From contig NZ_JAUCMN010000005.1 of the NCBI RefSeq assembly GCF_030363035.1, positions 1 to 64,000 of the forward strand: a DNA stretch of 64,000 nt. Reading direction: 5' to 3'. Positions 16,642 through 30,617 of the stretch are shown here, piece after piece. Source of the DNA: Curtobacterium caseinilyticum (GTDB lineage Bacteria > Actinomycetota > Actinomycetes > Actinomycetales > Microbacteriaceae). Position 1 is the first letter of the stretch. Every line of letters begins with the position of its first letter. Both the position numbers and the translations under genes were made by a program. A model generated the notes under the pieces. It did not search any database. It was given only the letters and a program-made list of their open reading frames with translations, and was not told where the DNA came from.

Positions 16642-17196
16642 ATGACCGACACCACGAGCGTCCCCACCCACCGCCCGCTCCGCGCACTGCCGACCCGCAC
16701 CGTACCGGGGCCGGTCCGGTCCGCCCACCCGCATCGTGCCTCCGGTCCGGTGGCCGCGGACGGCGAGCGCGCACCCCGCTGGATGCGCGTCACGGGTGCC
16801 GTGCTCCTGCTCGGCGGTGGCGCGCTCACGGCTGCCGTGCTCGGCTGGCCCGGCGACGCGCCGGAGGTCGCGCTCCTGCTGCCCGGCGTGCTGGCGCTGG
16901 TCGCCGGTGCGCTCCTGCTGCTCGCGCGCACCGGGATCGCGGTCACCGAGACCGACGTCGTCCTGCGCTTCCGGCCGCTGCCCGCCCGTCGGATCGCGAG
17001 GCAGCACATCGCCGACGTCGCGATCGCCGAGGCGGACGCCCGGACGTACGGCGGGGTCGGGCTGCGCCTGGGTCGCGGGGTGCGGGCGCTCGTCCTCACG
17101 CCGGGCCGGGGCGTGCGCATCACGGACGACCGCGGTCGGGTGACCTTCGTCCGGACCGAGCACCCGGAGCGGGTCGTGCACGCGCTCGTCGACTGA
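16642..17196 (+). CDS. two-helix membrane protein with PH-like C-terminus
   Basis: This 184-residue protein has a polar N-terminal tail of 45 residues, two adjacent membrane helices (VTGAVLLLGGGALTAAVLG and VALLLPGVLALVAGALLLL) and a soluble C-terminal beta-rich part (GIAVTETDVVLRFRPL, VRITDDRGRVTFVRTEHPERVVHAL). This layout resembles bacterial PH-domain membrane proteins. The function is unknown. AGGAG lies 9 nt before the ATG, and an in-frame extension upstream has no support. Confidence 0.6.
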   Translation: MTDTTSVPTHRPLRALPTRTVPGPVRSAHPHRASGPVAADGERAPRWMRVTGAVLLLGGGALTAAVLGWPGDAPEVALLLPGVLALVAGALLLLARTGIAVTETDVVLRFRPLPARRIARQHIADVAIAEADARTYGGVGLRLGRGVRALVLTPGRGVRITDDRGRVTFVRTEHPERVVHALVD

Positions 17197-17307
17197 ACCG
17201 GCCGTCCTGGCGCTCGCCGGGAGCGGGACCGGAGCGTGTTACCGGGGGAACGCGATCGTGGCCCGCGCGCTTATACACGCCATCGCCGAATCCGGTCAAG
17301 CCAGGAC

Positions 17308-17337
17308 TGGACAGCGCGTGCCGGAGCGACCTATGAT
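17308..17337 (+). promoter_or_regulatory. candidate rpoB promoter
   Basis: TGGACA (17308-17313) and TATGAT (17332-17337) are separated by 18 bp, close to the actinobacterial housekeeping sigma consensus. This would give rpoB a leader of about 245 nt. The rest of the gene-free interval 17197-17589 shows no other clear feature apart from the GGAGG site before rpoB. Confidence 0.6.
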
Positions 17338-17589
17338 GACAGTTCGCGCTCCCTGGCATCCGTGTGTCGTCATATTGCGGTCGAACACGCGCCCTGGTGA
17401 AGCCGGTCCCGTATATGGCGGCGGGACCCGCTCACCGATCATCCCACAGGTCCTCGACGGTCGTGCTCCTCACGGTCGTGTCGTCGGATCCGCGTGTCGG
17501 TGATCCGGGGTCGCGCCGAGCGATCAATCCACTCACCTACGTGCTGCTCGTCAGTACCGGCCCGACGGGGCCTACCGGAGGTCACACCC

Positions 17590-20500
17590 TTGGCTGCTGC
17601 GCCCAACGCATCCACCAACCCCAAGAACGGTCGCAACCACTCGCGACTCTCGTTCGCCAAGATCACGGACACCCTCACGGTTCCTGATCTGCTCGCCCTC
17701 CAGACGGAGAGCTTCGACTGGCTCGTCGGCAACGACGTCTGGAAGGCCCGCCTCGCCGAAGGACAGGAGCAGGGTCGCACCGACCTCGCGCTGCACTCCG
17801 GCCTCGAGGAGATCTTCGAGGAGATCTCCCCGATCGAGGACCTCGGCGAGACCATGCAGCTCTCGTTCACGTCCCCGGAGCTCGAGGACCCGAAGTACTC
17901 CATCGACGAGTGCAAGGAGCGTGGCAAGACCTACGCCGCGCCGCTGTACGTCAACGCCGAGTTCATGAACCACATGACCGGTGAGATCAAGACGCAGACC
18001 GTGTTCATGGGCGACTTCCCGCTCATGACCGAGCGCGGCACGTTCATCATCAACGGCACCGAGCGCGTCGTCGTCTCGCAGCTCGTCCGCTCGCCGGGCG
18101 TGTACTTCGAGCGCCAGCAGGAGAAGACCTCCGACAAGGACATCTACTCCGCTCGCGTGATCCCGTCGCGTGGTGCATGGCTCGAGTTCGAGATCGACAA
18201 GCGCGACCAGGTGGGCGTGCGCATCGACCGCAAGCGCAAGCAGTCCGTGACCGTCTTCCTCAAGGCCCTCGGCCTGACGAGCGAGGAGATCATGGAGGAG
18301 TTCCAGGGCTTCGCCTCGATCGAGTCGACCCTCGAGAAGGACGCCGTCCTCACCAAGGAGGAGGCGCTCAAGGACATCTACCGCAAGCTGCGTCCGGGCG
18401 AGCAGGTCGCCGCCGAGGCCGCGCGCGCGCTCCTCGACAACTTCTACTTCAACCCGAAGCGCTACGACCTCGCCAAGGTGGGTCGCTACAAGCTGAACCG
18501 CAAGCTCGGCATCGACGCGCAGCTCTCGGACTCGGTGCTGACCGTGCAGGACATCGTCCGCACCATCAAGTACCTCGTCTCGCTGCACGCCGAGAAGACC
18601 ACGCTCGACGGTGTCCGCGACGGCGAGCCCGTCCAGCTCCGCCTCGACGTGGACGACATCGACCACTTCGGCAACCGTCGCATCCGCGCCGTCGGCGAGC
18701 TCATCCAGAACCAGGTCCGCACCGGCCTGTCCCGCATGGAGCGCGTCGTCCGCGAGCGCATGACCACGCAGGACATCGAGGCGATCACCCCGCAGACCCT
18801 GATCAACGTGCGACCCGTCGTCGCCGCGATCAAGGAGTTCTTCGGCACCTCGCAGCTGTCGCAGTTCATGGACCAGAACAACCCGCTCGCGGGTCTGACG
18901 CACAAGCGTCGCCTGTCGGCCCTCGGCCCGGGCGGTCTGTCCCGTGAGCGTGCCGGCGTCGAGGTCCGCGACGTCCACCCGTCGCACTACGGCCGCATGT
19001 GCCCGATCGAGACCCCGGAAGGCCCGAACATCGGCCTGATCGGCTCGCTCGCGTCGTTCGGTCGGATCAACTCCTTCGGCTTCATCGAGACGCCGTACCG
19101 CCGCGTCGTGAACGGTCAGGTCACCACGACCATCGACTACCTCACGGCATCGGAGGAGGACGACTTCGTCGTCGCCCAGGCCAACGCCCCGCTGACGGAC
19201 GACTTCCACTTCCAGGACGACAAGGTGCTCGTCCGCAAGAAGGGCGGCGAGGTCGAGCTCGTCGGCAAGGACGAGGTCGACTACATGGACGTCTCGCCGC
19301 GCCAGATGGTGTCGGTCGCGACCTCGCTCATCCCGTTCCTCGAGCACGACGACGCGAACCGCGCCCTCATGGGTGCGAACATGCAGCGTCAGGCCGTCCC
19401 GCTGCTCCGTTCCGAGTCGCCGCTCGTCGGCACCGGCATGGAGGGCTACACCGCCATCGACGCCGGTGACGTCGTCACCGCCGACAAGGCCGGTGTGGTC
19501 TCCGAGGTCTCGGCCGACGCCGTGACCCTGCAGCTCGACGAGGGCGGCACGCAGACCTACTACCTGCGCAAGTTCGACCGCTCGAACCAGGGCACGAGCT
19601 ACAACCACCGCGTCATCGTCTCCGCAGGCGAGCGCGTGGAGCAGGGCGAGGTCATCGCCGACGGCCCCGCGACGGAGAACGGCGAGCTCGCGCTCGGCAA
19701 GAACCTCCTCGTCGCGTTCATGCCGTGGGAGGGCTACAACTACGAGGACGCGATGATCCTGTCGCAGAACCTCGTGAAGGACGACACGCTCTCCTCGATC
19801 CACATCGAGGAGTACGAGGTCGACGCCCGCGACACGAAGCTCGGCAAGGAGGAGATCACCCGCGACCTCCCGAACGTCAGCCCGGACCTCCTGGCCGACC
19901 TCGACGAGCGCGGCATCATCCGCATCGGCGCCGAGGTCCGCCCCGGCGACATCCTGGTCGGCAAGGTCACGCCGAAGGGCGAGACCGAGCTCTCCGCCGA
20001 GGAGCGCCTGCTCCGCGCGATCTTCAACGAGAAGTCGCGCGAGGTGCGCGACACCTCGCTGAAGGTGCCCCACGGTGAAGAGGGCACGATCATCGGCGTC
20101 AAGGTCTTCGACGCGCAGGACGGCGACGACGAGCTCGGCTCGGGCGTCAACCAGCGTGTGGTCGTCTACATCGCCCAGAAGCGCAAGATCACCGCGGGTG
20201 ACAAGCTCGCCGGTCGTCACGGCAACAAGGGCGTCATCTCGACGATCCTGCCGGTCGAGGACATGCCGTTCCTCGCGGACGGCACCCCGGTCGACATCGT
20301 CCTCAACCCGCTCGGCGTCCCCGGCCGCATGAACTTCGGCCAGGTCCTCGAGATCCACCTCGGGTGGCTCGCGAAGCAGGGCTGGAACGTCGAGGGCATC
20401 CAGGAGTGGGCATCGGCCCTGCCGGAGGCAGCGCACAGCGCGGCGCCCGGCACGAAGGTCGCCACCCCGGTGTTCGACGGTGCGTACGAGCGTGAGATCG

Positions 20501-21078
20501 AGGGCCTCCTCGACAGCACCCTCCCGAACCGCGACGGCGAGCGCCTGATCGGTTCGTCCGGCAAGGCGCAGCTCTTCGACGGTCGCTCCGGCGAGCCGTT
20601 CCCGGAGCCCGTCTCGGTCGGTTACATGTACATCCTCAAGCTGCACCACCTGGTCGACGACAAGATCCACGCCCGTTCGACCGGTCCGTACTCGATGATC
20701 ACGCAGCAGCCGCTGGGTGGTAAGGCGCAGTTCGGTGGCCAGCGGTTCGGTGAGATGGAGGTGTGGGCGCTCGAGGCGTACGGCGCCGCCTACGCCCTCC
20801 AGGAGCTCCTGACGATCAAGTCCGACGACATCCTCGGCCGCGTGAAGGTCTACGAGGCGATCGTCAAGGGCGAGAACATCCAGGAGCCCGGCATCCCCGA
20901 GTCGTTCAAGGTCCTCATGAAGGAGATGCAGTCGCTCTGCCTGAACGTCGAGGTCCTCTCGGCCGACGGCCAGGCGGTCAGCCTCCGCGACACGGACGAC
21001 GAGGTCTTCCGTGCCGCTGAAGAGCTCGGCATCAACATCTCCTCGCGGTTCGAGTCGTCGTCCGTCGACGACATCTGA
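17590..21078 (+). CDS. rpoB: RNA polymerase beta subunit
   Basis: This 1162-residue catalytic subunit shows the usual blocks. The rifampicin pocket is intact: [11 protein letters not shown] starts at residue 419, and His438 and Ser443 ([13 protein letters not shown]) are wild type, so target-based resistance is not expected. The C-terminal [24 protein letters not shown] block and the DDE-rich end are complete. The start is TTG at 17590, set by GGAGG about 9 nt upstream and by homology of [20 protein letters not shown]. It is followed by rpoC after 47 bp. The usual rplJ-rplL genes are not upstream. Confidence 0.98.
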   Translation: MAAAPNASTNPKNGRNHSRLSFAKITDTLTVPDLLALQTESFDWLVGNDVWKARLAEGQEQGRTDLALHSGLEEIFEEISPIEDLGETMQLSFTSPELEDPKYSIDECKERGKTYAAPLYVNAEFMNHMTGEIKTQTVFMGDFPLMTERGTFIINGTERVVVSQLVRSPGVYFERQQEKTSDKDIYSARVIPSRGAWLEFEIDKRDQVGVRIDRKRKQSVTVFLKALGLTSEEIMEEFQGFASIESTLEKDAVLTKEEALKDIYRKLRPGEQVAAEAARALLDNFYFNPKRYDLAKVGRYKLNRKLGIDAQLSDSVLTVQDIVRTIKYLVSLHAEKTTLDGVRDGEPVQLRLDVDDIDHFGNRRIRAVGELIQNQVRTGLSRMERVVRERMTTQDIEAITPQTLINVRPVVAAIKEFFGTSQLSQFMDQNNPLAGLTHKRRLSALGPGGLSRERAGVEVRDVHPSHYGRMCPIETPEGPNIGLIGSLASFGRINSFGFIETPYRRVVNGQVTTTIDYLTASEEDDFVVAQANAPLTDDFHFQDDKVLVRKKGGEVELVGKDEVDYMDVSPRQMVSVATSLIPFLEHDDANRALMGANMQRQAVPLLRSESPLVGTGMEGYTAIDAGDVVTADKAGVVSEVSADAVTLQLDEGGTQTYYLRKFDRSNQGTSYNHRVIVSAGERVEQGEVIADGPATENGELALGKNLLVAFMPWEGYNYEDAMILSQNLVKDDTLSSIHIEEYEVDARDTKLGKEEITRDLPNVSPDLLADLDERGIIRIGAEVRPGDILVGKVTPKGETELSAEERLLRAIFNEKSREVRDTSLKVPHGEEGTIIGVKVFDAQDGDDELGSGVNQRVVVYIAQKRKITAGDKLAGRHGNKGVISTILPVEDMPFLADGTPVDIVLNPLGVPGRMNFGQVLEIHLGWLAKQGWNVEGIQEWASALPEAAHSAAPGTKVATPVFDGAYEREIEGLLDSTLPNRDGERLIGSSGKAQLFDGRSGEPFPEPVSVGYMYILKLHHLVDDKIHARSTGPYSMITQQPLGGKAQFGGQRFGEMEVWALEAYGAAYALQELLTIKSDDILGRVKVYEAIVKGENIQEPGIPESFKVLMKEMQSLCLNVEVLSADGQAVSLRDTDDEVFRAAEELGINISSRFESSSVDDI

Positions 21079-21125
21079 GCCGGCCCGTACCGAACACGTT
21101 TCGAACTCAGCAAGAGAGAAGAACA

Positions 21126-25007
<3,882 letters not shown>

Positions 25008-25022
25008 GCCTGAGCTGAACCC

Positions 25023-25058
25023 GGAAGGCCCCCGCATCCTCGGATGCGGGGGCCTTCC
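25023..25058 (+). terminator. rpoBC terminator
   Basis: A perfect 17-bp stem (25023-25039 with 25042-25058) and a 2-nt loop start 15 bp after the rpoC stop. The end is TTCC-rich rather than a long T run. Confidence 0.85.
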
Positions 25059-25078
25059 TCGTTCCCGGACCACGGGAC

Positions 25079-25120
25079 GGACGGGAGGCCCGTGGCGGGC
25101 CCGCCACGGGCCTCCCGTCC
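25079..25120. repeat. perfect 42-bp GGGAGGC palindrome
   Basis: The halves 25079-25099 and 25100-25120 are exact complements with no loop. It lies between rpoC and the convergent VOC gene, just after the rpoC terminator. The GGGAGGC arms recur at 186, 12880, 41137 and 48049. It may terminate the VOC gene but looks like a family of palindromic units. Confidence 0.85.
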
Positions 25121-25136
25121 GCCGTGTGGTCGCGGC

Positions 25137-25502
25137 TCAGGCGGTCCGGCCCTTCTCGTCGACCAGCGAGTACAGGCTGAGCACGTTGCCGTCGGGGTCG
25201 CGCACGTCGAACCAGTCGACGGCACCGTCGACGCACTCGACGGGACCGACGTCGATGCCGAGCGACCCGATGCGGGCGTGCTGCGAGCGGACGTCGTCGA
25301 CGCCGAAGCGGACGGTCGCCGGTCGCTGCTCGGCGTCCGGGTCCAGGTACAGCTGGAGCCAGATGCCGCCGATCTCGTACTCGACGACGCCGTCCTCGGG
25401 CTCGAGGTCGGGATCGGTGCGCTGGAACACGGCGCCGTACCAGAGGCAGGACGCTTCGATGTCCGTGACGGGCAGTCCCACGGTCACGCTCGTGATGTCC
25501 AT
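25137..25502 (-). CDS. VOC (glyoxalase-fold) family protein
   Basis: This 121-residue protein has two beta-alpha-beta units typical of the vicinal oxygen chelate fold: ITSVTVGLPVTDIEASCLWYGAVF and VRFGVDDVRSQHARIGSL, ending in WFDVRDPDGNVLSLYSLV. Members include glyoxalases, dioxygenases and antibiotic-binding proteins. The reaction cannot be deduced. It is divergent from the pilus cluster by 330 bp. Confidence 0.85.
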   Translation of the reverse strand: MDITSVTVGLPVTDIEASCLWYGAVFQRTDPDLEPEDGVVEYEIGGIWLQLYLDPDAEQRPATVRFGVDDVRSQHARIGSLGIDVGPVECVDGAVDWFDVRDPDGNVLSLYSLVDEKGRTA

Positions 25503-25681
25503 GTCTCATCATGTCCCGGCGCGGGCGTGCGCGTCGAGGGTCTTCCGGCGAACACTCCTGCACAGGCACGGCCGGCCGTCCGCTCGTCCACGGACCGCGC
25601 CCCGGACCGCTCCGCCCGCGCTCACGAGCAGCACGATCGACGCATGTCGACCATCGTCCGCTGCGGCCGGTACCCGCTGGT

Positions 25682-25761
25682 ACCCCTGCACTGGGGACAC
25701 CCGCCACCCCGCCGCCCCCTCGTTGTGGGACTGCGGGGGCGGCAGGGGCCAGCCGTAGCGT
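25682..25761 (+). promoter_or_regulatory. pilB promoter region with shared CCCC-GGGG motif
   Basis: The motif ACCCCTGCACTGGGGACA lies at 25682-25699 and a TAGCGT -10 box at 25756-25761, with no recognisable -35. A close variant of the motif lies the same distance (56-57 bp) before the pilA -10 box, so an activator common to both promoters is likely. The rest of the interval 25503-25832 holds nothing else I recognise. Confidence 0.45.
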
Positions 25762-25832
25762 GGACGGGCGCCGCGCCGCAGCGGTGCGCACCCCCACGAC
25801 CCGGTCTCGACCCGAAGGAGGCTCCGGGACAC

Positions 25833-27503
25833 ATGGCCACGCTCTCCGAGATCCTGATCCTCAACGGCGCACTGCCGATCGAACACCTCGACGCGATGAC
25901 GGGCGACGAGGAGATCGACGAGCGGGCGATCCGCACCCTGGTCGACCAGGGCGTCGTGAGCGAGGCACAGTACATCACCGCCCGCGCGGCGTCCAACAAC
26001 TCCCGCACCGTCCCGCTCACGGACTACCCCGTCGACGGGACCGCGGTGTCGATGCTGCCCGCGGCGCTCTGCCGACGGCACGGCGTGCTCGGCATCGGGT
26101 TCGAGGGCGAGACGCTCGTGCTCGCGATGGTCAACCCGACGAACGTGCTGGCGATCGACGACGCCCGGACTGCCTCCGGGCGCACCGTGAAGCCGCTGCA
26201 GGTCGACGAGCGGGACCTGCTGGCCGCGCTCGACCGGTACCTCCGTGCCGACGACGAGCTCAACGACCTGACCTCGTCGCTCGAGGAAGAAGCGTCCGCG
26301 CAGGCGCAGCAGCAGGTGGACCTGACCGACGGGTCGCTCGACGACGTCCCGATCGTCCGCTTCGTGAACCTGCTCGTGTCGCAGGCGATCCAGGACCACG
26401 CGTCCGACATCCACATCGAGCCCGGCGAGCACGAGGTGCGCGTCCGCTACCGCATCGACGGTGTGCTGCACGAGATGGCACCGGCGCCGAAGAACATCCA
26501 GAACGGTGTCATCAGCCGGCTCAAGATCATGAGCGACATCGACATCGCTGAGCGACGCAAGCCGCAGGACGGCCGCATGTCCGTCCGGCACGGCGGCCGA
26601 CAGATCGACCTCCGTGTGGCGACGCTGCCCACGGTGTGGGGCGAGAAGGTCGTCATGCGGATCCTCGACAACACGAACACGTCGATGACGCTCAAGGACC
26701 TCAACCTGCTCGAGCAGAACTTCCAGGCCTACCAGCGGTCCTACTCGAAGCCGTACGGCATGATCCTGGTCACCGGTCCGACCGGCTCGGGCAAGTCGAC
26801 GACGCTCTACACGACGTTGAACGCCGTCGCGAAGCCCGAGATCAACGTCATCACCGTCGAGGACCCGGTCGAGTACCGGATGGCCGGCATCAACCAGGTG
26901 CAGGTGAACCCGAAGGCGGGGTTGACGTTCGCCTCCGCGCTCCGCTCGATCCTGCGTTCCGACCCGGACGTCGTCCTGCTCGGTGAGATCCGCGACCACG
27001 AGACCGCGCAGATCGCGATCGAGGCCTCCCTCACCGGCCACCTGGTGCTGTCGACCCTGCACACGAACGACGCGCCCTCGGCGGTCACCCGTCTGACCGA
27101 GATGGACATCGAGCCGTTCCTGGTCGGATCCGCGCTCGACTCGGTCGTCGCGCAGCGCCTCGCCCGACGGCTCTGCGACCGGTGCAAGGCACCCGCGCGG
27201 TACACCCCGGCGCAGCTCGTCGCACTCGGCTTCGTGCCGAGCGAGGACACCCCCGTACCGGAGTTCTTCGGCCCGGTCGGGTGCGCGGTCTGCTCGAACA
27301 CCGGGTACCGCGGGCGGATCGCCCTGCACGAGGTCATGACCGTCACCGAGGAGATCGAGCGCCTCGCCGTCGCGCGGGCGTCGAGCGCCGAGATCAGCCG
27401 GGTCGCGCAGCAGCAGGGCATGCTCACGCTGCGGCAGGACGGCTGGGAGAAGGTCAAGCTCGGCATGACGAGCGTCGACGAGATCCTGCGCGTGGTCGCG
27501 TAG
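25833..27503 (+). CDS. pilB: type IV pilus assembly ATPase PilB (GspE family)
   Basis: This 556-residue hexameric ATPase drives pilus extension from the cytoplasmic side. The N-terminal MshEN-like domain occupies about residues 1-150. The ATPase core has ASDIHIEP, Walker A GPTGSGKST at 314-322, VEDPVEYRM, LLGEIRDHETA (Walker B and Asp box) and HTNDA. A zinc-binding tetracysteine (CDRCKAP and CAVCSNTGYRGR) marks PilB rather than PilT. AAGGAGG lies 11 nt before the ATG. It is the first gene of the cluster, and pilT follows after 18 bp. Confidence 0.96.
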   Translation: MATLSEILILNGALPIEHLDAMTGDEEIDERAIRTLVDQGVVSEAQYITARAASNNSRTVPLTDYPVDGTAVSMLPAALCRRHGVLGIGFEGETLVLAMVNPTNVLAIDDARTASGRTVKPLQVDERDLLAALDRYLRADDELNDLTSSLEEEASAQAQQQVDLTDGSLDDVPIVRFVNLLVSQAIQDHASDIHIEPGEHEVRVRYRIDGVLHEMAPAPKNIQNGVISRLKIMSDIDIAERRKPQDGRMSVRHGGRQIDLRVATLPTVWGEKVVMRILDNTNTSMTLKDLNLLEQNFQAYQRSYSKPYGMILVTGPTGSGKSTTLYTTLNAVAKPEINVITVEDPVEYRMAGINQVQVNPKAGLTFASALRSILRSDPDVVLLGEIRDHETAQIAIEASLTGHLVLSTLHTNDAPSAVTRLTEMDIEPFLVGSALDSVVAQRLARRLCDRCKAPARYTPAQLVALGFVPSEDTPVPEFFGPVGCAVCSNTGYRGRIALHEVMTVTEEIERLAVARASSAEISRVAQQQGMLTLRQDGWEKVKLGMTSVDEILRVVA

Positions 27504-27521
27504 GTCGGGAGCACGAGGACG

Positions 27522-29213
27522 ATGAGCGAATCGGTGTACGACATCGAGGCCGGCGACGACCCCGTCGCCGGGTGGCACCCCGGACAGCCGGGCAACGAGG
27601 TCGGCGGTCGTCGCGCGGCCCGCCTGGCCGCGGCGGCAGCAGCTGCGGCGGCGGCCTCCGCCCCGGCCTCGCCGCGGGTCGAGCCGGCCGTCGTGCCGAC
27701 CTCGAGCAACGCCGTGTACGACCTGTCGGCCGAACCCTGGAGCCCCGGACCGTCGAACCCCGAGCCGTGGCGCGCCGAGCCCGCGGTGTCCGCCGAGCCC
27801 GCCTGGGACACGTCGTGGCCGCCGCCCGCGGGGGAGCCCGTCGCCGTGCCGGTGGCGCAGCCGCATGCCGCACCGGCCACGCCGCCCGCTGCGGTCCCGC
27901 CGTCGACCGCCGCCTACGGGTACGCCGACGCGGTGACCCAGCACCTGCCGGTGGTGCCCGCGGAACCGACCACGAGCCTCCAGACCGTCGCGACGACCGT
28001 GCCGACCACCGGCGCCGTCGCCGGGACGCACCCGGAGATCGGCTTCACCCGCCACGCACGCGAGGTCGCCGACGCCGACCTCATCACCGCCCTCGCCCAG
28101 GTCGTCTACCAGGGCGCATCGGACCTGCACGTGACCGCCGATGCGCCGCCCACCGTGCGCGTCGACGGCTCGCTGCGTCCCGCCGTGCCCGGAGGGCCCT
28201 GGGCCCGGAACAAGGTGATCGCGGCGCTGAAGACCCTGCTCAGCCCCGAGCAGGCCGGGCAGTTCGACCACGAACAGGAACTCGACTTCGCGTACTCGCT
28301 GTCGCCCGAGTTCCGCTTCCGCGTGAACTACTACCAGCAGCGCGGCAACTGGGGCGCCGCGTTCCGCATCATCCCCACGAAGATCAAGACCCTCAAGCAG
28401 CTCGGCATCCCGGAGCACGTCGGCGAGTTCGCGAAGCTGCCCCGCGGTCTCGTGCTCGTCACCGGGCCCACCGGATCCGGCAAGTCGACCACCCTCGCCG
28501 CGCTCATCGACCTGGTCAACGAGACCCGCGCCGACCACATCGTCACGGTCGAGGACCCGATCGAGTTCATGCACGACCACAAGAAGGCGATCATCAACCA
28601 GCGCGAGGTCGGTGCGGACACGCACTCCTTCGCCGCCGCCCTCAAGCACGTGCTGCGGCAGGACCCCGACGTCATCCTGATCGGCGAGCTCCGCGACCTC
28701 GAGACCATCTCCGTCGCGCTGACCGCGGCCGAGACCGGACACCTCGTGTTCGCCACGCTCCACACGCAGAGCGCCCCCGGCACCATCGACCGTGTCATCG
28801 ACGTGTTCCCGCCGCACCAGCAGGGGCAGATCCGCACCCAGCTCGCCGCGACGCTCGAGGGGGTCGTCTGCCAGACCCTCGTGCCGAAGGCCAACGGCGC
28901 GGGCCGCGTCGTCGCGACCGAGATCATGAAGACCACGCCGGCGATCGCGAACCTCGTGCGCGAGGGCAAGACCTACCAGATCACCTCCGCCATGCAGGCC
29001 GGCCGCGACGCAGGCATGCACACGATGGACCAGGACCTCGCGGAACTCGTCAACGTCGGCACCGTCACCCGCGCCGCGGCGATGGAGAAGGTGCACGACG
29101 AGGACGGCTTCGACCGGCTCGTGCAGCGCGTCGAGTCGCCGTCCGACTCGTCCGCCGCCGCGATCGCCGCCTCCGAGATCGACTTCGGCGACAAGTACTC
29201 GGGAGGCCACTGA
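27522..29213 (+). CDS. pilT: pilus retraction ATPase PilT with long N-terminal extension
   Basis: This 563-residue protein consists of a PilT core from about residue 186 to 530 and an added N-terminus. The core has DLHVTADAPPTVRVDG, Walker A GPTGSGKST near 314-322, VEDPIEFMHDHKKAIINQREVG, LIGELRDLETI, HTQSA and the C-terminal GMHTMDQDLAEL. It powers retraction and twitching. The first 185 residues are Ala/Pro-rich and contain two VYD(I/L) motifs (near residues 5 and 65); ordinary PilT is about 350 residues. Its stop overlaps the pilC start (TGATG). Confidence 0.93.
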   Translation: MSESVYDIEAGDDPVAGWHPGQPGNEVGGRRAARLAAAAAAAAAASAPASPRVEPAVVPTSSNAVYDLSAEPWSPGPSNPEPWRAEPAVSAEPAWDTSWPPPAGEPVAVPVAQPHAAPATPPAAVPPSTAAYGYADAVTQHLPVVPAEPTTSLQTVATTVPTTGAVAGTHPEIGFTRHAREVADADLITALAQVVYQGASDLHVTADAPPTVRVDGSLRPAVPGGPWARNKVIAALKTLLSPEQAGQFDHEQELDFAYSLSPEFRFRVNYYQQRGNWGAAFRIIPTKIKTLKQLGIPEHVGEFAKLPRGLVLVTGPTGSGKSTTLAALIDLVNETRADHIVTVEDPIEFMHDHKKAIINQREVGADTHSFAAALKHVLRQDPDVILIGELRDLETISVALTAAETGHLVFATLHTQSAPGTIDRVIDVFPPHQQGQIRTQLAATLEGVVCQTLVPKANGAGRVVATEIMKTTPAIANLVREGKTYQITSAMQAGRDAGMHTMDQDLAELVNVGTVTRAAAMEKVHDEDGFDRLVQRVESPSDSSAAAIAASEIDFGDKYSGGH

Positions 29214-30436
29214 TGTCACTCGCCTTCGACTACCGGGGCCGCGACGGCGCCGGGAAGCTCGTCAAGGGTCGACTCGACGCCGCCTCCGAGGGGGCCGTCG
29301 TCCAGCGCCTGCGCGGCATGGGTGTGTCGCCCATCGCGATCACCGAGGCGAAGCCCGGCACCGGGCTGCAGACCGAGATCAAGATCCCCGGGTTCGAGAA
29401 GGGCGTCGGGCTCAAGGACCTCGCGATCATGTCGCGGCAGGCCTCGACCATGCTGTCGTCGGGGCTCTCGCTGCTCCGCGCGCTGACGATCCTCGCCGAC
29501 CAGACGGACAACAAGAAGCTGCAGGACATCCTCGGCAAGGTCCGAGACGACGTCGAGCGCGGTGTCTCGTTCTCCGACGCCGTGGCGAAGTACCCGGTCG
29601 ACTTCCCGCCGATCATGATCAACATGATCCGGGCGGGGGAGACCGGCGGGTTCCTCGACCAGGCGATGGACTCGATCGCGACGAACTTCGAGAAGGAGCA
29701 CAAGCTCCGCTCGACCATCAAGTCGGCGATGACCTACCCGGTCGTGGTGCTCGTGATGTCGCTGCTGGCGGTCGTCATCATGCTCGTGTTCATCGTGCCG
29801 ATCTTCCAGGACATGTTCGCCTCACTCGGCGGGCAGTTGCCGCTGCCGACGATGATGCTCGTGTGGCTGTCCCACGCGATGGTCTACGTCGGTCCGGTGC
29901 TCGCCGTGCTCCTGATCGTCGGCTGGGTGTGGTGGCGGTCGAACAAGAACACCGACCGGGTCCGCGGGCTCGTCGACCCGCTGAAGCTGCGTATGCCGGT
30001 GTTCGGCCAGCTCGCTCGGAAGATCGTGATGGCACGGTTCTCGCGGAACCTGTCGAACATGATCGGCGCCGGCGTCCCGATCCTCGAGGCCCTGCAGATC
30101 GCCGGCAAGGTGTCGAACAACATCGTCGTCGAACGGGCATTGCACCGCGTTTCCGAAGCAGTCCGGAAAGGCGAATCCATCGCCGCACCACTGGAACGCG
30201 AAACGGTGTTCCCGGCAATGGTCGCGCAGATGATCGCCGTCGGCGAGGACGCCGGTTCCATGGAATTGATGTTGGAACGCATCGCGGTGTTCTACGACAA
30301 TGAAGTAGAAGCGTCGACCGAAGCATTGACGTCGCTCATCGAGCCGCTGCTGATCGGGTTCCTCGGCGTGGTGGTGGGCGGCATGATCGTCGCGCTGTAC
30401 CTGCCGATCTTCCAGATCTCCTCGCTCGTCAAGTGA
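29213..30436 (+). CDS. pilC: type IV pilus platform protein PilC (GspF family)
   Basis: This 407-residue membrane protein anchors the ATPases and the growing pilus. Two T2SSF domains are seen, each with the signature GE(T/D)(A/G)G (RAGETGGFLDQAMDSIA, VGEDAGSMELMLERIA), and three membrane helices lie near residues 170-200, 220-240 and 375-395. The start overlaps the pilT stop by one base. Bases 30131-30325 use codons very unlike the rest of the gene. Confidence 0.95.
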   Translation: MSLAFDYRGRDGAGKLVKGRLDAASEGAVVQRLRGMGVSPIAITEAKPGTGLQTEIKIPGFEKGVGLKDLAIMSRQASTMLSSGLSLLRALTILADQTDNKKLQDILGKVRDDVERGVSFSDAVAKYPVDFPPIMINMIRAGETGGFLDQAMDSIATNFEKEHKLRSTIKSAMTYPVVVLVMSLLAVVIMLVFIVPIFQDMFASLGGQLPLPTMMLVWLSHAMVYVGPVLAVLLIVGWVWWRSNKNTDRVRGLVDPLKLRMPVFGQLARKIVMARFSRNLSNMIGAGVPILEALQIAGKVSNNIVVERALHRVSEAVRKGESIAAPLERETVFPAMVAQMIAVGEDAGSMELMLERIAVFYDNEVEASTEALTSLIEPLLIGFLGVVVGGMIVALYLPIFQISSLVK

Positions 30437-30482
30437 CTCGACGACCGACGTCCCTCGTTCCGGGGTCCGTCAGGTGATCCGC

Positions 30483-30562
30483 ACCCCCGGTACTGGGGGC
30501 ATTTCGTAGCGGAGATCACCCCCGTTCTCGGGATTATGCCCCCAAAGCGCCCTGAATACGCT
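30483..30562 (+). promoter_or_regulatory. pilA promoter region with CCCCC-GGGGG motif
   Basis: A dyad motif at 30483-30501 (CCCCC-GGTAC-TGGGGG core) resembles the site before pilB. TGGGGGCAT at 30494-30502 has an exact inverted partner at 30536-30544. A TACGCT -10 box lies at 30557-30562, preceded by a poor -35. The arrangement suggests an activated promoter specific for the major pilin. Confidence 0.5.
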
Positions 30563-30617
30563 TGCCAGCGGCGGCGGAGCAGTCTGCGGCACATCCCCCA
30601 ACGCATTTCCCAGAAGA

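Noticed and set aside
25509..29219. 1236-codon open frame opposite pilB and pilT
   Set aside because: It is Arg/Gly/Asp-rich without any domain and lies exactly opposite well-defined ATPase genes.
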